NCBI RefSeq assembly: GCF_003755175.1
Contig: NZ_RKHX01000003.1
Coordinates: 62,001 to 126,000, forward strand
DNA: 64,000 nucleotides
Reading direction: 5' to 3'
From: Cellulomonas sp. PhB150
Lineage (GTDB): Bacteria; Actinomycetota; Actinomycetes; Actinomycetales; Cellulomonadaceae
Below are positions 18,928 to 29,605 of the stretch, piece after piece (position 1 is the first letter of the stretch; each line of letters opens with the position of its first letter). Under the pieces are notes generated by a model. It searched no databases. It was given only the letters and a program-made list of their open reading frames with translations, and was not told the DNA's origin. The translations under genes and the position numbers were made by a program.

Positions 18928-20637
18928 TCACGGGTACGTGGGCGGCGTGAGCGGCCACCACACGATCTCCACGTCGTTCATCACCAGCGCGACGAGCACG
19001 ACCGACACGACGAGGCACAGCACGACGAGGATCGCCGCGCCCAGCCGTCCGGGCGCGACGACGGCGAGCACCCGCCGGGCACCGGTCCGGGTCATCCCCG
19101 ACAACGGCCCGAACCACACGATGAGCACCCCGAGCAGCGCGACCGAGCCGACCAGGATCGAGGCGGCCGTGCCCTGCAGCTCGTCGCCCGTGGTCAGGTC
19201 GCCGAGCACCCAGGTGCCCTCGGAGAACAGCCACCAGATCACGCCGACGACGATGACGACGACGCTCGCGCTCACCATGAGCGCCGGGATCAGCCCCGCC
19301 GCTGCGCGCAGGAGGTGCCACGGCCCGGTGGCCACGGCCCGGGCCGTGTCCCCGCGCCGCACGCCCGACCGCTCACGCCGCGTGTGCATGGACTCCACGG
19401 TCGAGCCGATCGCCCGCTCCACGAGCAGGAGCACCCCGACGACGATGAGCGTGACCAGCGGGAACAGCGCCGCGGCGGTGCCGACGACGAGCGCGAGCGC
19501 GAGCAGCGAGCCCCAGCGCCGCCGCGCCGGTGGGCGCTCGTAGCCGGACCCCTCACCCGCGTCACCCTCGGACGCGTCGAGGTCGTCCTCGATCCAGTCC
19601 ACCCCGTCGGGGTCGTCGTCCAGGTCGTCCTCGTCCTCGTCCGGCGCGACCTTCACGAGGCTCGCCGGCATCGCGACGGTGTTCCCGTCCTGGGCGGCGG
19701 GCGCGAGCGCACGCGTGGACGCCGGCTCGGCGGGCGCGATCACGGTCGTCGCCCCGGCCATCGGCACGGCCGAGGCCATCCCGGCGTCGAGCACCACGGT
19801 CCCGTCCTCGTCGGGCGGCAGGTCCCCCTCCGCAGCGACGGTGGTCAGCGCGAGCACGACGTCGTCGGGCGAGGTGCGCGCGTCGACGTCCGGGTCCAGC
19901 GCGCCGACGAGGGCCGCGGCGGTCAGCGCGCCGAGGCCGTCGACGTCCACCTCGCCGGACCGTGCGCGGGCGAGGACCGCCTCGACGGGTCGGGTCCCGA
20001 ACGGCGCCCGCCCGGTCGCGGCGAACACCAGCACGGCGGCCCAGCCCCACAGGTCGCTCGCGGGCGACGGCTCGTCGCCGTCGAGCAGCTCGGGCGCGAG
20101 GTAGCCGGGGGTGCCCACGACGAGGCCCGTCGAGGTCAGCGGCACGCCGTCGTCGGCCGCCTGCGCGATGCCGAAGTCGATGAGCACCGGGCCGTCGTCG
20201 GTGACGAGGACGTTCGACGGCTTGAGGTCGCGGTGCACCACGCCGGCGCCGTGCACGGCGTGCAGCGCGTCGAGCAGCCCCGCGGCGAGCGCGAGCAGGT
20301 CGTCGGCGTCCAGCGGCCCCCGCTCGCGCACGTGGTCGGCGAGGTTCTCGCCGTCGACCAGCTCGGTGACGATGAACGCCTCGGTCGAGTCCGCCTCCGC
20401 GTCGAGCACGGCGGCGACTGCAGGGTGGCGCAGGCGCTGCAGCGCGGCGACCTCACGACGCAGGCGCTCGCGACCGGCGGCGTCGGCACCGATGTGCGGG
20501 TGCAGCAGCTTGAGCGCGACGGTGCTGCCGCCCCCGTCGACCGCGCGGTACACGGTCCCCATGCCGCCCGAGCCCAGCGGCGCCACGACGGTGTACCCGC
20601 CGATCTCCGACCCCGGTGCCAGCCCGATCCGCTCCAT
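18928..20637 (-). CDS. Ser/Thr protein kinase with polytopic C-terminal membrane domain
   Basis: A 569-residue Hanks-type kinase. P-loop [12 protein letters not shown] at 21-32, ATP Lys43, HRDLKPSN at 135-142, DFG at 154-156 and [10 protein letters not shown] activation segment all present, so catalytically complete. After an acidic linker (with [12 protein letters not shown]) come about five to six membrane spans from residue 370 on. Most actinobacterial Pkn proteins have one span and PASTA or sensor domains outside; here the tail is almost entirely membrane. First gene of the likely kinase-membrane protein-DsbA operon. Targets unknown. Confidence 0.93.
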   Translation of the reverse strand: MERIGLAPGSEIGGYTVVAPLGSGGMGTVYRAVDGGGSTVALKLLHPHIGADAAGRERLRREVAALQRLRHPAVAAVLDAEADSTEAFIVTELVDGENLADHVRERGPLDADDLLALAAGLLDALHAVHGAGVVHRDLKPSNVLVTDDGPVLIDFGIAQAADDGVPLTSTGLVVGTPGYLAPELLDGDEPSPASDLWGWAAVLVFAATGRAPFGTRPVEAVLARARSGEVDVDGLGALTAAALVGALDPDVDARTSPDDVVLALTTVAAEGDLPPDEDGTVVLDAGMASAVPMAGATTVIAPAEPASTRALAPAAQDGNTVAMPASLVKVAPDEDEDDLDDDPDGVDWIEDDLDASEGDAGEGSGYERPPARRRWGSLLALALVVGTAAALFPLVTLIVVGVLLLVERAIGSTVESMHTRRERSGVRRGDTARAVATGPWHLLRAAAGLIPALMVSASVVVIVVGVIWWLFSEGTWVLGDLTTGDELQGTAASILVGSVALLGVLIVWFGPLSGMTRTGARRVLAVVAPGRLGAAILVVLCLVVSVVLVALVMNDVEIVWWPLTPPTYP

Positions 20638-20740
20638 GCGCAGCCACGCTAGCCGTCCGACCTGCGATCCGAGCGCTCACCCCCGGGCGTGCCGCGGCAA
20701 CCGCGACTAGGGTCGAGCCAGATCCCGAGGAGTTGATGCT

Positions 20741-22189
20741 GTGCCGAGCGCTGTGCCCGATCGCGGCTACGACCTGGTCGTCGTCGCCAACCGTCTGCCC
20801 GTGGACGTGACCATCGGCGAGGACGGTGAGCCGACCTGGACCCGCTCTCCCGGTGGCCTGGTGACCGCCCTCAACCCCGTCATGGCGAAGGCCGAGGGCG
20901 CGTGGGTGGGCTGGTCCGGCGCGCCGGACCACGACGTCGAGCCGTTCGAGGTCGACGGGACCGAGCTGATCCCCGTGACCCTGTCCGCGGAGGACATCGA
21001 GAAGTTCTACGAGGGCTTCTCCAACGACACCCTGTGGCCGCTCTACCACGACGTCATCTCCCCGCCCACGTTCCACCGCACCTGGTGGGAGGCCTACCAG
21101 CGGGTCAACCGCCGGTTCGCGGAGGCCGCCGCCGGCCAGGCCGCGCACGGCGCGACGGTCTGGGTGCACGACTACCAGCTGCAGCTGGTCCCCAAGATGC
21201 TGCGCGACCTGCGGCCGGACCTGAGGATCGGGTACTTCCACCACATCCCGTGGCCGCCGCTCGAGCTGTTCATCCAGCTCCCGTGGCGCAAGCAGGTCGT
21301 CGAGGGCCTGCTCGGCGCGGACCTCATCGGCTTCCAGCGCGGTGGCGACGCCGCCAACTTCGTCCGCGTCGTCCGCCGCCTCACCGGCCTGACCACGCGC
21401 GGGCAGGTCATCACGCTGTCCAAGCACGGCAAGGTCGAGCGGCACGTGCGTGCGGCCGCCTTCCCGATCTCGATCGACTCGGGCGCGTTCGACGAGCTGG
21501 CGCGCACCCCCGAGGTGCAGGCCCGCGCCAAGCAGATCCGCACCGAGCTCGGCGACCCCGAGGTGCTCCTGCTCGGCGTCGACCGGCTCGACTACACCAA
21601 GGGGATCCGCCACCGGATCAAGGCGTACGGCGAGCTCCTGCACGACGGCCGGCTCTCGGCGACGTCGACGACCCTGGTCCAGGTGGCCAGCCCGAGCCGC
21701 GAGAACGTGGACGCCTACGCCCAGCTGCGCGACGAGGTCGAGCAGCTGGTCGGCCGGATCAACGGCGACTACGGCCAGGTGGGCCACGCGCCCGTGCAGT
21801 ACCTGCACCAGTCGTTCCCCATGGAGGAGATGGCGGCCCTGTACCTGGCGGCCGACGTCATGCTCGTCACCGCCCTGCGTGACGGCATGAACCTCGTGGC
21901 CAAGGAGTACGTCGCCGCCCGGTCCGACGACCGAGGCGCGCTGGTGCTGTCCGAGTTCACAGGTGCGGCCGACGAGCTGACCGGCGCGATCCTCGTCAAC
22001 CCGCACGACATCGACGGCATGAAGGACGCGATCACCTACGCCGTGCACATCGACCCCCGTGAGTCCCGCAAGCGCATGCGCCGTCTGCGCCGCCGCGTGC
22101 TCGGCCACGACGTGAACGCCTGGTCGCAGGAGTTCCTCGCGGTGCTGACGGCGGTCCCGAACCGGGAAGGACGAGGTGGACATGTCTGA
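20741..22189 (+). CDS. otsA: Trehalose-6-phosphate synthase
   Basis: A 482-residue GT20 enzyme joining UDP- or GDP-glucose to glucose-6-phosphate. Visible signatures: ANRLPVDV near the start, [40 protein letters not shown] and the nucleotide-sugar loop [17 protein letters not shown] 20741 gives [20 protein letters not shown]. It overlaps otsB by 8 nt, so the two are coupled. Cytoplasmic; makes trehalose for stress protection. Confidence 0.97.
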   Translation: MPSAVPDRGYDLVVVANRLPVDVTIGEDGEPTWTRSPGGLVTALNPVMAKAEGAWVGWSGAPDHDVEPFEVDGTELIPVTLSAEDIEKFYEGFSNDTLWPLYHDVISPPTFHRTWWEAYQRVNRRFAEAAAGQAAHGATVWVHDYQLQLVPKMLRDLRPDLRIGYFHHIPWPPLELFIQLPWRKQVVEGLLGADLIGFQRGGDAANFVRVVRRLTGLTTRGQVITLSKHGKVERHVRAAAFPISIDSGAFDELARTPEVQARAKQIRTELGDPEVLLLGVDRLDYTKGIRHRIKAYGELLHDGRLSATSTTLVQVASPSRENVDAYAQLRDEVEQLVGRINGDYGQVGHAPVQYLHQSFPMEEMAALYLAADVMLVTALRDGMNLVAKEYVAARSDDRGALVLSEFTGAADELTGAILVNPHDIDGMKDAITYAVHIDPRESRKRMRRLRRRVLGHDVNAWSQEFLAVLTAVPNREGRGGHV

Positions 22190-22928
22190 CCTCACCACCG
22201 CCATCGCGGCCACCGACCGGCCGCTGCTCGTCGCGCTCGACTTCGACGGCACGCTCGCCCCGCTCCAGGACGACCCGAGCGCCTCGCGGATCATCCCCGC
22301 GGGCGTGGACGTCCTGGCCCGGGTCGCCGCGCAGCCGGAGGTGTCGCTCGCGCTCGTCTCGGGCCGCGCGCTGCACGACCTGCACGCTCTCGCCGAGGTC
22401 CCCGCCGGGACGTACCTGATCGGCAGCCACGGCGCCGAGCGTGCGCGGGTCACCCGGTTCGGGCTCGACCGCGACGTGGTGCAGCTGACCGACGACGAGG
22501 CCGACCGGCTCGCCGCTCTCGGTGCCCGCGCCGCCGGCATCGTGCGCGGCAAGGACGGCGTGTGGGTGGAGACCAAGCCGACCGCCGTCGTGGTGCACAC
22601 GCGGCTCGCGCAGGACGAGGACCGGCACGAGGCGGAGGCCGCGGCGCTCGCGCTGGGCGCCGAGCTCGGCTCCGGCGTGCTGCACGGCAAGGACGTGGTC
22701 GAGATCTCCGTGCTGCACGCGAGCAAGGGCGAGGCCCTGGCCGCGCTGCGCGACGAGCTCGGCGCGCACGCCGTCGTGTTCGCGGGTGACGACACCACCG
22801 ACGAGCGCGCGTTCGAGGTGCTGCGCGGGGGCGACGTGGCGATCAAGGTGGGCCCGGGCGAGACGATCGCGCGCCACCGCGTGGACTCGCCCGACGAGCT
22901 CGTCGAGGCCCTCTCCGCTCTCGCCTGA
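22182..22928 (+). CDS. otsB: Trehalose-6-phosphate phosphatase
   Basis: A 248-residue HAD-family phosphatase. Motif I is [11 protein letters not shown] (nucleophile and acid Asp), motif II lies in VSGRALHDL, and the magnesium-binding motif is [13 protein letters not shown]. The ATG at 22182 overlaps the otsA stop; a GTG six bases upstream is an alternative. It removes phosphate from trehalose-6-phosphate, completing the OtsAB route. Confidence 0.96.
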   Translation: MSDLTTAIAATDRPLLVALDFDGTLAPLQDDPSASRIIPAGVDVLARVAAQPEVSLALVSGRALHDLHALAEVPAGTYLIGSHGAERARVTRFGLDRDVVQLTDDEADRLAALGARAAGIVRGKDGVWVETKPTAVVVHTRLAQDEDRHEAEAAALALGAELGSGVLHGKDVVEISVLHASKGEALAALRDELGAHAVVFAGDDTTDERAFEVLRGGDVAIKVGPGETIARHRVDSPDELVEALSALA

Positions 22929-23048
22929 GCGGCACTTCGGACCTTTCGGACGCATCGCCCGGGGCGAGCCCGGCTGGCGCGTGATTCCGGCCTGCGGGGC
23001 CTCGTGCGTGTGGAAGAGTGCGCACACGATCTCGACCCTGGAGCACCT

Positions 23049-25250
23049 GTGCCTGTCACCACCCCTCGCCCGATGCGGCGTCTTCTCGCGATCACCGCGA
23101 CCCTCGCCACGCTCGCCGCGGGCGCGGCGGTGGCCCCGGCGGCGGGAGCCGTCGCGCCCTGCGCCGACGGCACCTGCACGTACACCGACGGCTACCGCAA
23201 CGGGCCGGGCACGTGGACGGTCCCCGCGGACGTCACGTCCGTGCACGCGGTCCTGGCCGGCGGCTCGGGCGCGGGCACCGACGGGTCCGGCGGCCGCGGC
23301 GGCGTCGTCGCGGCCGACCTGGCCGTGACCCCGGGCGAGACCCTCACCCTCCGCGTCGGCGCCAAGGGCGACGGCGGCGGCTACGGCGGGGGCAGCGACG
23401 GCACGACCAGCGGTGGCGGGGGCGGCACGTTCCTCGCCGACGCCGACGGCCTGCTCCTCGTGGCCGGCGGAGGCGGCGGTGCGGGTGACGGCGGCCAGGG
23501 CGGCAACGGTGGCGGCGGGCAGTCGCTCGCGGGCGCTCCCGGCACCGGACCGGCCGCGGGCGGCGGCGCGACGACGACGGCGGTGGGGACGGCCGGCGAC
23601 GGCGCGACGGCCGCGACCGGCCCGGCGACCACGACCGCCTTCGGCGTCGGAGGCATCGGTGCGACCGGCGCCGGCAACGGCGGCGGCGGGTACCTCGGCG
23701 GCGGCGGAGGCGGCCTCGTCGCGACGGTCACCGGCGGAGCAGGCGGCGGCTCGGGGTACGCAGCGGCCGGGATCACGCCCGAGGCGACCACGGCGCTCCA
23801 CTCCGGCGACGGCTCGATCACGATCACGTGGGACGAGCCCTCGGCGACCACGACGGCGACCATCGCGCTCGGCTCCGACCACGCCGTCGCAGGCAAGGCG
23901 ACGACGGCGAAGGTCACGATCACGGCCCACGGTGAGACCGACCTCGCCGGCGGCACGGTCCAGCTCCTCGTCGACGGCAAGAAGTCGGGCGCTCCCGTCC
24001 CGGCCACGGTCGACGGCACCACGGCCACGGCGACCCTCACGGTCCCGGCCACGAGCGTCGGCGTGCACCAGGTCTCCGCGTCCTTCGGCGCGGACGACGC
24101 GGACCTCGCCTCGACCGCGGGCACGGCCGCCTTCACCGTGCTGCCCGCGACCCTGCCGTGGACGATCGTCGACGCGAAGGGCCGTCCGGCCACCTCGCCG
24201 CTCGCCTCGCCCGAGGTGTTCGCCCGCGCGACCGGCCAGCTGCCGGGCGCGACGGTGCACGCCGAGGTCAAGGTCGACGGCGAGTGGGTCGTCGGGTTCG
24301 ACGAGGAGGGTGAGGTCGGAGCCGACGGCACCGTCGAGATCGCCCTCGTCACGCCCCTGCTCTTCGCGCTCGTCGACGAGGACATCGCGGCCGACCACGC
24401 CGTCGAGGTCCGGCTCGTCGCCGAGTCCCCGTTCGGCTCGTCCGGCGACCTGGCCAGCACGTCGAAGACCGTGACCGTCCCGGGCGTCAAGATGCCCATC
24501 GACCTGCAGGTCGACCCCGGCCCCTACCGCGCGGGCGACGGCGTCGACAACGCGGTCAAGGTCACGATCACCTGGTTCGACGAGGACCTCGTGGCCGCGA
24601 GCGTGGACGACATCGTCGACATGCTCGACCAGGGCCAGCTCACGCTGCGCGTCGACGGCGACGTCGTCGACCCGCGGGACATCGACGCCGACGCGGCCGA
24701 CGACGAGACGGCCGTGCTGACGTTCGCCGCACCGACGACGCCCGGCGACCACACGGTCCAGGCGATCATCGAGGCGACCGAGCCGACGTTCTACAGCGCC
24801 TCGAAGGTCCGCCACTTCACCGTCGCGCCGAGCACCTTCGACGCCGCGCTGCTCGACGACGCGGGCAATCCCGTCACCACGATCCACCCGGGCGACACGC
24901 TCCACGCCGCCGCAGCGGGCCTGCTCCCGGGGACGAAGGTGGGCTTCGAGCTGCACTCGACGCCCACCGACCTCGGCTCGGCCACGGCCGACGAGGACGG
25001 CATCGCGGTCGCCGCGGTGACGATCCCGAAGGACGCCACCGCCGGCTCGCACATGCTCGTCGTCACGGCGACGGACGCGCTCGGCGACGTCCACGTGCAG
25101 AAGGTCGCCCTGACGGTCGTCGTCGCGGCGGACCCGGGCGACGCGCTCGCGGTGACCGGCTCGAACGTGGCGCCGATGCTCGGTCTCGGTGCGCTCCTGC
25201 TGCTGGTCGGCGCTGGGCTGCTCGTCGTGGCTCGCCGCCGTCGGGCCTGA
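23049..25250 (+). CDS. Sortase-anchored glycine-rich surface protein with Ig-like repeats (LAVTG)
   Basis: A 733-residue surface protein: signal peptide (MRRLLAITATLATLAAGAAVAP), a Gly-rich domain at about 50-250 (runs of GGGGG, GAGDGGQGGNGGGG) resembling receptor-type Gly-rich modules, then Ser/Thr/Ala beta-rich modules of Big_3/Ig-like type (for example GGTVQLLVDGKKSG, VGVHQVSASFGADDADL, PGDHTVQAIIEAT). The C-terminus is a cell-wall sorting signal: LAVTG at 700-704, hydrophobic span, and Arg tail (RRRRA). The LAxTG spelling is that of class E sortases. GTG 23049 follows GGAG. No sortase gene is in the window. Likely adhesin or cell-surface matrix. Confidence 0.85.
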   Translation: MPVTTPRPMRRLLAITATLATLAAGAAVAPAAGAVAPCADGTCTYTDGYRNGPGTWTVPADVTSVHAVLAGGSGAGTDGSGGRGGVVAADLAVTPGETLTLRVGAKGDGGGYGGGSDGTTSGGGGGTFLADADGLLLVAGGGGGAGDGGQGGNGGGGQSLAGAPGTGPAAGGGATTTAVGTAGDGATAATGPATTTAFGVGGIGATGAGNGGGGYLGGGGGGLVATVTGGAGGGSGYAAAGITPEATTALHSGDGSITITWDEPSATTTATIALGSDHAVAGKATTAKVTITAHGETDLAGGTVQLLVDGKKSGAPVPATVDGTTATATLTVPATSVGVHQVSASFGADDADLASTAGTAAFTVLPATLPWTIVDAKGRPATSPLASPEVFARATGQLPGATVHAEVKVDGEWVVGFDEEGEVGADGTVEIALVTPLLFALVDEDIAADHAVEVRLVAESPFGSSGDLASTSKTVTVPGVKMPIDLQVDPGPYRAGDGVDNAVKVTITWFDEDLVAASVDDIVDMLDQGQLTLRVDGDVVDPRDIDADAADDETAVLTFAAPTTPGDHTVQAIIEATEPTFYSASKVRHFTVAPSTFDAALLDDAGNPVTTIHPGDTLHAAAAGLLPGTKVGFELHSTPTDLGSATADEDGIAVAAVTIPKDATAGSHMLVVTATDALGDVHVQKVALTVVVAADPGDALAVTGSNVAPMLGLGALLLLVGAGLLVVARRRRA

Positions 25251-25270
25251 CCGCCCCAGAATCACCCCCT

Positions 25271-25308
25271 GCGAGCGCCGGGTAGCCCCCTGGGCACCCG
25301 GCGCTCGC
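25271..25308. terminator. Terminator hairpin before the propeller array
   Basis: A perfect 13-bp stem (25271-25283 with 25296-25308) and 12-nt loop, 20 bp after the LAVTG gene stop and 26 bp before the first propeller gene. It separates the surface-protein transcript from the array. Confidence 0.75.
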
Positions 25309-25333
25309 GCGTTCCCGGGACTACCGTCGGAGC

Positions 25334-26737
25334 ATGTCGACGATGCGGTCGGTGGAGCTCGTCGAGGCGGACGCGCCGCTCGTCGACGAGCCTGCGCCCC
25401 GCCCGTCCTGGCTCCGCCGGCACGCCGGCTGGGGGGCGGCGGCCGCGGCCGTCGTCGTCGCCGTCGTCGTCACCGTCCAGACGTCGTCGGCCGCGCACGA
25501 CCGGGCCCGGGTGGCAGCCCTCGCGACCGTCCCGGGCGTCCTGGCTCCGCTCGACGGGACCCTCGAGGTCGCCTGGCAGCTCGACTTCGCGCACTCGAGC
25601 GCGATCTGGAGCGGCCCGGCCGACGGCGTGCTCGTCTCGGGGGCGTCCCAGCAGGGCGGGTTCGTCCTGCGCGGCACCGACGTGACGACCGGCGGCCAGG
25701 TCTGGACCACCCCGGTCACCCCCGACCCCGGCCCGAACGCGTGGGCGTGGTGCCTGCCCGTCGGCACGGGAGCGAGCGCCGTCGCGGTGTGCACGGCCGG
25801 CAACAACTCGGGCCTCTGGGAGGTCACCGCGCCGGACCGCGTGCTGTGGGTCGTCCAGCCGCGCACCGGTGGCGTGCTGACCCAGCGAACGCTGCCGATG
25901 ACCGCCCAGATCGCTGCGCTCGACGGCCACCTGCTCGTCGCCGAGCCGGCCGACGACGACCACTGGCAGGTCCAGGCCGTCGACCCCGTGTCGGGCGAAC
26001 CGGCCTGGACGTACACGTCGGAGCGGGTCCCGGGCGGCGCGCACGTCCTGGACTCGCCCCAGCTGACCCCCGTGCAGGACGGCGTCCTGCTCGTCGTGCC
26101 GGGCCACATGTGGTCGATCGACGGGGACGGACAGCTGGTCGCCTCGGTCGCGGACGGGGACGAGGCGTGGTGGACGGGCCTGCGTGCGGGCGCCGCGATG
26201 GGGTTCACCGAGCAGGGCGACGAGGGCTACCGCAGCACCGTGGTGCTCGCCGACGGCACCCGGTTCGCGAGCACCGAGGGCGAGCTCGCCGTGTTCCCCG
26301 ACGACGGCTCGGACCCGGACCTGTTCTTCACGACCGACCGCGCGGACGGCGGGAGCCTGGTCGCCAGATCCGCGGTCGACGGCTCGGTCGTGTGGCGCTC
26401 GCGAGTCGCGCCGACCTCCGCCGTGCTGGTCGCCGGCACCCTGTACGCCGGGACGGCCGACGCGCTCGTCGCCCTCGACGCGGGCAGCGGCGACCAGCGG
26501 TGGCGCCGCTCCGTCGACCACCCCGTCGCCCAGCTCTCGACCGACGGGCGCTACCTCGCCGCGACCGACGGGTCCTCCGAGGTGGACGCGTACGCGATGC
26601 ACGACGGCACGCGCGCCTGGTCCGTGGACCTGCGCGACGTGCTGCACACCGAGACGCTCGGATCCGTGGGCTTCTTCGGCGCGACGCGGTTCCTGCTGGC
26701 CTCCCTGCCCGACGGAGCGGTGGTGGCCCTGCGATGA
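25334..26737 (+). CDS. Propeller array member 1: membrane-anchored PQQ-like beta-propeller protein
   Basis: 467 residues: cytoplasmic tag RSVELVEAD at 5-13, one span at about 32-52, then an extracytoplasmic domain of PQQ-like blades (VDPVSGEPAWTY, LDAGSGDQRWRR, MHDGTRAWSVDL). Only two cysteines, C140 and C153, probably disulfide-bonded. Further shared motifs: PGHMWSIDG and FPDDGSDPDLFF (acidic DDGS loop, possibly metal-binding). No catalytic residues recognised; PQQ-like here means blade fold, not necessarily cofactor. Overlaps member 2 by 4 nt. Closest to member 2. Confidence 0.85.
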   Translation: MSTMRSVELVEADAPLVDEPAPRPSWLRRHAGWGAAAAAVVVAVVVTVQTSSAAHDRARVAALATVPGVLAPLDGTLEVAWQLDFAHSSAIWSGPADGVLVSGASQQGGFVLRGTDVTTGGQVWTTPVTPDPGPNAWAWCLPVGTGASAVAVCTAGNNSGLWEVTAPDRVLWVVQPRTGGVLTQRTLPMTAQIAALDGHLLVAEPADDDHWQVQAVDPVSGEPAWTYTSERVPGGAHVLDSPQLTPVQDGVLLVVPGHMWSIDGDGQLVASVADGDEAWWTGLRAGAAMGFTEQGDEGYRSTVVLADGTRFASTEGELAVFPDDGSDPDLFFTTDRADGGSLVARSAVDGSVVWRSRVAPTSAVLVAGTLYAGTADALVALDAGSGDQRWRRSVDHPVAQLSTDGRYLAATDGSSEVDAYAMHDGTRAWSVDLRDVLHTETLGSVGFFGATRFLLASLPDGAVVALR

Positions 26738-28140
26738 GCCGGTCCGCGATGCACGACGTGGAGCTGCTCGAGGGAGACGTGCCACCCGACGAGGACGCCG
26801 GCCCGTCGCGACCGCGCCGCGCACGGACGTGGTGGGCGGTGGGGGTCGCCGCGGCGCTCGTCGTGGGCGGAGCCGTGGCCGTCCAGCACCGCAGCGACGC
26901 CGCAGCCGACGAGCGCGCCGCGAAGCTCGAGCTGGTGCCCGGCGTCCTCGCCCCCGCCGACGGCTCCCTGCGCGCGCTGTGGCGGCTCGAGCAGACCGAG
27001 GCCGCCGTGACCTACGGCGGTGCCGCGGACGGCGTCCTGCTCGGCGGGACGTCGTCGGGCGACGGCTTCGACCTGCACGGCGTCGACGCGGTGAGCGGCG
27101 AGGTGCTGTGGCGCACGCCGGTGGACGTGCCTGTCGACGAGACCCTGTGGTCCTGGTGCAACCCGGTGCGGGACGACGGCGGCCGCGACCTGGCCGTGTG
27201 CACAGCAGGGCCGGACGCGCCGGCGGCCTCGATCGCGCTGTCGTCGCGGACGGTCTGGACCGTCGAGCCGCGCACGGGCGAGATCCTCACGAGCCGCCGC
27301 GTGCGCGGCGACTCGACGGTGCTGGTCACCGCCGACCAGCTCGTCGTCGCCGAGAGCCCGGACACGGGCGTGTGGCGGGTCCAGTCGCTCGACCCGTCGT
27401 CGGGCGAGCCGCGCTGGACCTTCACGCCGCCCATCCCCCGCACCCACGCCGACTTCTCCCAGCCGCAGCTGCTCGACGAGGGCACGGGCAACGTGCTCGT
27501 CTCGCTCGGCGGCCACCTCTGGCTGCTCGACAGCACGGGCAGGGCGCTGGTCGACCGCACGACGACGGACGGCACCTGGTGGGTCACGCTCCGGGCCGGG
27601 ACGTCGCTGGGCCGCTCGTTCTCCAGCGGTGGGGCCGACGGGGTCGCCCTCCTGCCCGACCACGCGACCGTCCCGATCAGCGAGCAGCCGGTCTACGTCT
27701 TCCCCGACGACGGCACCGCACCCGACGCCCTGTTCACGCTCGACACCCGCGCCGACGGCACGTGGCTCGTCGGCCGCTCGGCGGCTACCGGCACGCAGCG
27801 GTGGACGCTCCGCGAGAACGCGCTCACGTCGCTGCTCGTCGAGGGCACGCTCTACATCGGCACGTCCGACAGCATCATCGCGCTCGACCCCGCGAGCGGT
27901 GACGTGCGCTGGCGGCGAGACGTCGGCCACGCCGTGGACCAGATGAGCACCGACGGCGACGACCTCGTGGTCGTCGCGCCCCCGACGACCGTCGTCGCCT
28001 ACTCCCGGCACGACGGCCACCCGGCGTGGAGCTCGGACCTGGCCGACGAGCTCAGCGGGCTCGCGTCGGTCGGCTTCGCGCCCGGCACGCGGCACGTCGT
28101 CGCGTGGGGGCTGGACGGTTCCGTCACCGCGGTGGGCTGA
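26734..28140 (+). CDS. Propeller array member 2: membrane-anchored PQQ-like beta-propeller protein
   Basis: 468 residues with the same plan as member 1: tag HDVELLEGD at 7-15, span at about 33-50, propeller with VDAVSGEVLWRTP, LDPSSGEPRWTF and LDPASGDVRWRR. Exactly two cysteines, C142 and C156; GGHLWLLDS and FPDDGTAPDALF. The ATG overlaps the preceding stop as ATGA, the tightest coupling in the array. With member 1 it forms subgroup A, sharing AVCTAG and PRTGxxLT. Confidence 0.85.
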   Translation: MSRSAMHDVELLEGDVPPDEDAGPSRPRRARTWWAVGVAAALVVGGAVAVQHRSDAAADERAAKLELVPGVLAPADGSLRALWRLEQTEAAVTYGGAADGVLLGGTSSGDGFDLHGVDAVSGEVLWRTPVDVPVDETLWSWCNPVRDDGGRDLAVCTAGPDAPAASIALSSRTVWTVEPRTGEILTSRRVRGDSTVLVTADQLVVAESPDTGVWRVQSLDPSSGEPRWTFTPPIPRTHADFSQPQLLDEGTGNVLVSLGGHLWLLDSTGRALVDRTTTDGTWWVTLRAGTSLGRSFSSGGADGVALLPDHATVPISEQPVYVFPDDGTAPDALFTLDTRADGTWLVGRSAATGTQRWTLRENALTSLLVEGTLYIGTSDSIIALDPASGDVRWRRDVGHAVDQMSTDGDDLVVVAPPTTVVAYSRHDGHPAWSSDLADELSGLASVGFAPGTRHVVAWGLDGSVTAVG

Positions 28141-28160
28141 GTCCCCTACGCTTCGGCGGC

Positions 28161-29582
28161 ATGGGGGCACTGCGGGACGTGGAGCTGGTCGAGGAGGACG
28201 TCGCCGGCGAGGGGACGCCGCCGGTGCGGCGACGGCGCTGGTGGTGGCTGGTCGCTGCGGCGGTCGCCGTGGCGGGGCTGCTCGTCGGCGGGCAGGCGTG
28301 GGCCGATGCGCGGCACGCCGCGCACCTCGCGCGGTTCGACGACGTCGCCGGCGTGGTGCCGCCCATCCCCGAGCACCCGGCCAAGCTCTGGACCTACCAG
28401 CCCTACGGCTCGGAGATGGACGGTGCGACCGAGGTCGGTTCCCGCCTCGTCGCGGGCACGGTCTCCGCGGCGACCAGGGAGTACCGGATCCGGCAGATCG
28501 ACCGGGCGACCGGGGCGACGGTCTGGAGCGCACGAGGCACGGTCGACCCATCGGTCGACCTGGGCACCGAGGCCTACGCCGTGTGCCGACCGCTCGACGA
28601 GGGCCACTCGTCGCTCGTCGCCTGCGCGCTGGGCCAGGACAGCGGCGGCGTGGAGGGCATCGACGCGGAGCAGGGGCAGATCGTCACGCTGGACGCCGCG
28701 GACGGGTCGAACCGCGGGTCCGTCGTCGGCCGGTGGGCCCAGTGGGACGCCGCCGGCGGCCGCCTCGTCACCGCCCGGCCGGTGACCACGGGCACCACGG
28801 TGACGTGGACGCTCCGAGCGACCGACCCGCGTGGGCACGAGACCTGGGCGCGCACGCTCCCCCCGGTGGACGTCCAGCCCGAGCCCGAGGCCGACGACGA
28901 CGGCGTCATCGCGCAGTCGCAGTACTTCTCGACCGACATGGAGGCCGCGGGCTCGCGGACGGTGCTCGCGGACCAGGGCCACCTGTTCGTGCTCGACGAC
29001 GCAGTCGTGACGGCCTCCCTCGACGTCGGTCGGGGGCTCTGGCCACGACTGGAGCGTGGCGCGGTGGTGCTCCACGACTACGAGGACCTCTCCACCTCCA
29101 CCCTCGTGACCGGCACGGGCCGTGCGGTCTCCATCCCCGGTACGACCCTCTACCTGCCGGTCGACGACGGGAGCGACTCGGACGTCCTGCTCGTCCAGGA
29201 GCTCGGACGGGTCTCGGCGCGCGACGCCACGACGGGCGCGGTGCTGTGGTCGACGCTGACGAACGGGTCGTCGGCGGTGGTCCTGGGAGGCCGGGCCTAC
29301 CTGGGGATGGACACGATGCTCGGTGCGTTCGACCTCCGCACGGGCGACGTCCTCTGGCGCGAGCCGTCCTCCTCTGCTCCGTCGCTCGTGACCGATGGCC
29401 GTGGGGTCTGGGCGAGCGGCGAGACGTCGTTGCAGGGCTTCGCGCTCGACGACGGCAGCGCCCTGCCGGCACGCGACGTCACCGACCTGGTCCCGCACGA
29501 GGACGGCGGCTACTCGCCGCTGGACGCACGCCTCGGCATGCTCGCTGCCTCCGACGACCGCACGGTCCAGGTCGTCGGCTGA
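28161..29582 (+). CDS. Propeller array member 3: membrane-anchored PQQ-like beta-propeller protein
   Basis: 473 residues: tag RDVELVEED at 5-13, Trp-rich interface RRRRWWW, span at about 27-47, ARFDDVAGVV, then blades (IDRATGATVWSA, RDATTGAVLWST, DLRTGDVLWRE). Exactly two cysteines, C142 and C155; DQGHLFVLDD and VDDGSDSDVLL. It begins 20 bp after member 2. Most similar to member 5 (subgroup B: GGQ..DARH and RFDDV shared). Confidence 0.85.
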   Translation: MGALRDVELVEEDVAGEGTPPVRRRRWWWLVAAAVAVAGLLVGGQAWADARHAAHLARFDDVAGVVPPIPEHPAKLWTYQPYGSEMDGATEVGSRLVAGTVSAATREYRIRQIDRATGATVWSARGTVDPSVDLGTEAYAVCRPLDEGHSSLVACALGQDSGGVEGIDAEQGQIVTLDAADGSNRGSVVGRWAQWDAAGGRLVTARPVTTGTTVTWTLRATDPRGHETWARTLPPVDVQPEPEADDDGVIAQSQYFSTDMEAAGSRTVLADQGHLFVLDDAVVTASLDVGRGLWPRLERGAVVLHDYEDLSTSTLVTGTGRAVSIPGTTLYLPVDDGSDSDVLLVQELGRVSARDATTGAVLWSTLTNGSSAVVLGGRAYLGMDTMLGAFDLRTGDVLWREPSSSAPSLVTDGRGVWASGETSLQGFALDDGSALPARDVTDLVPHEDGGYSPLDARLGMLAASDDRTVQVVG

Positions 29583-29605
29583 GCGGCAGGTCTACGATCC
29601 CGCGC

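Noticed and set aside
22032-25265. A 1077-codon open frame on the minus strand across otsB and the Gly-rich gene
   Set aside because: Its translation is Arg/Asp/Gly/His-rich low complexity without domains; it is a high-GC shadow of otsB and the LAVTG protein, which have clear homologies on the plus strand.
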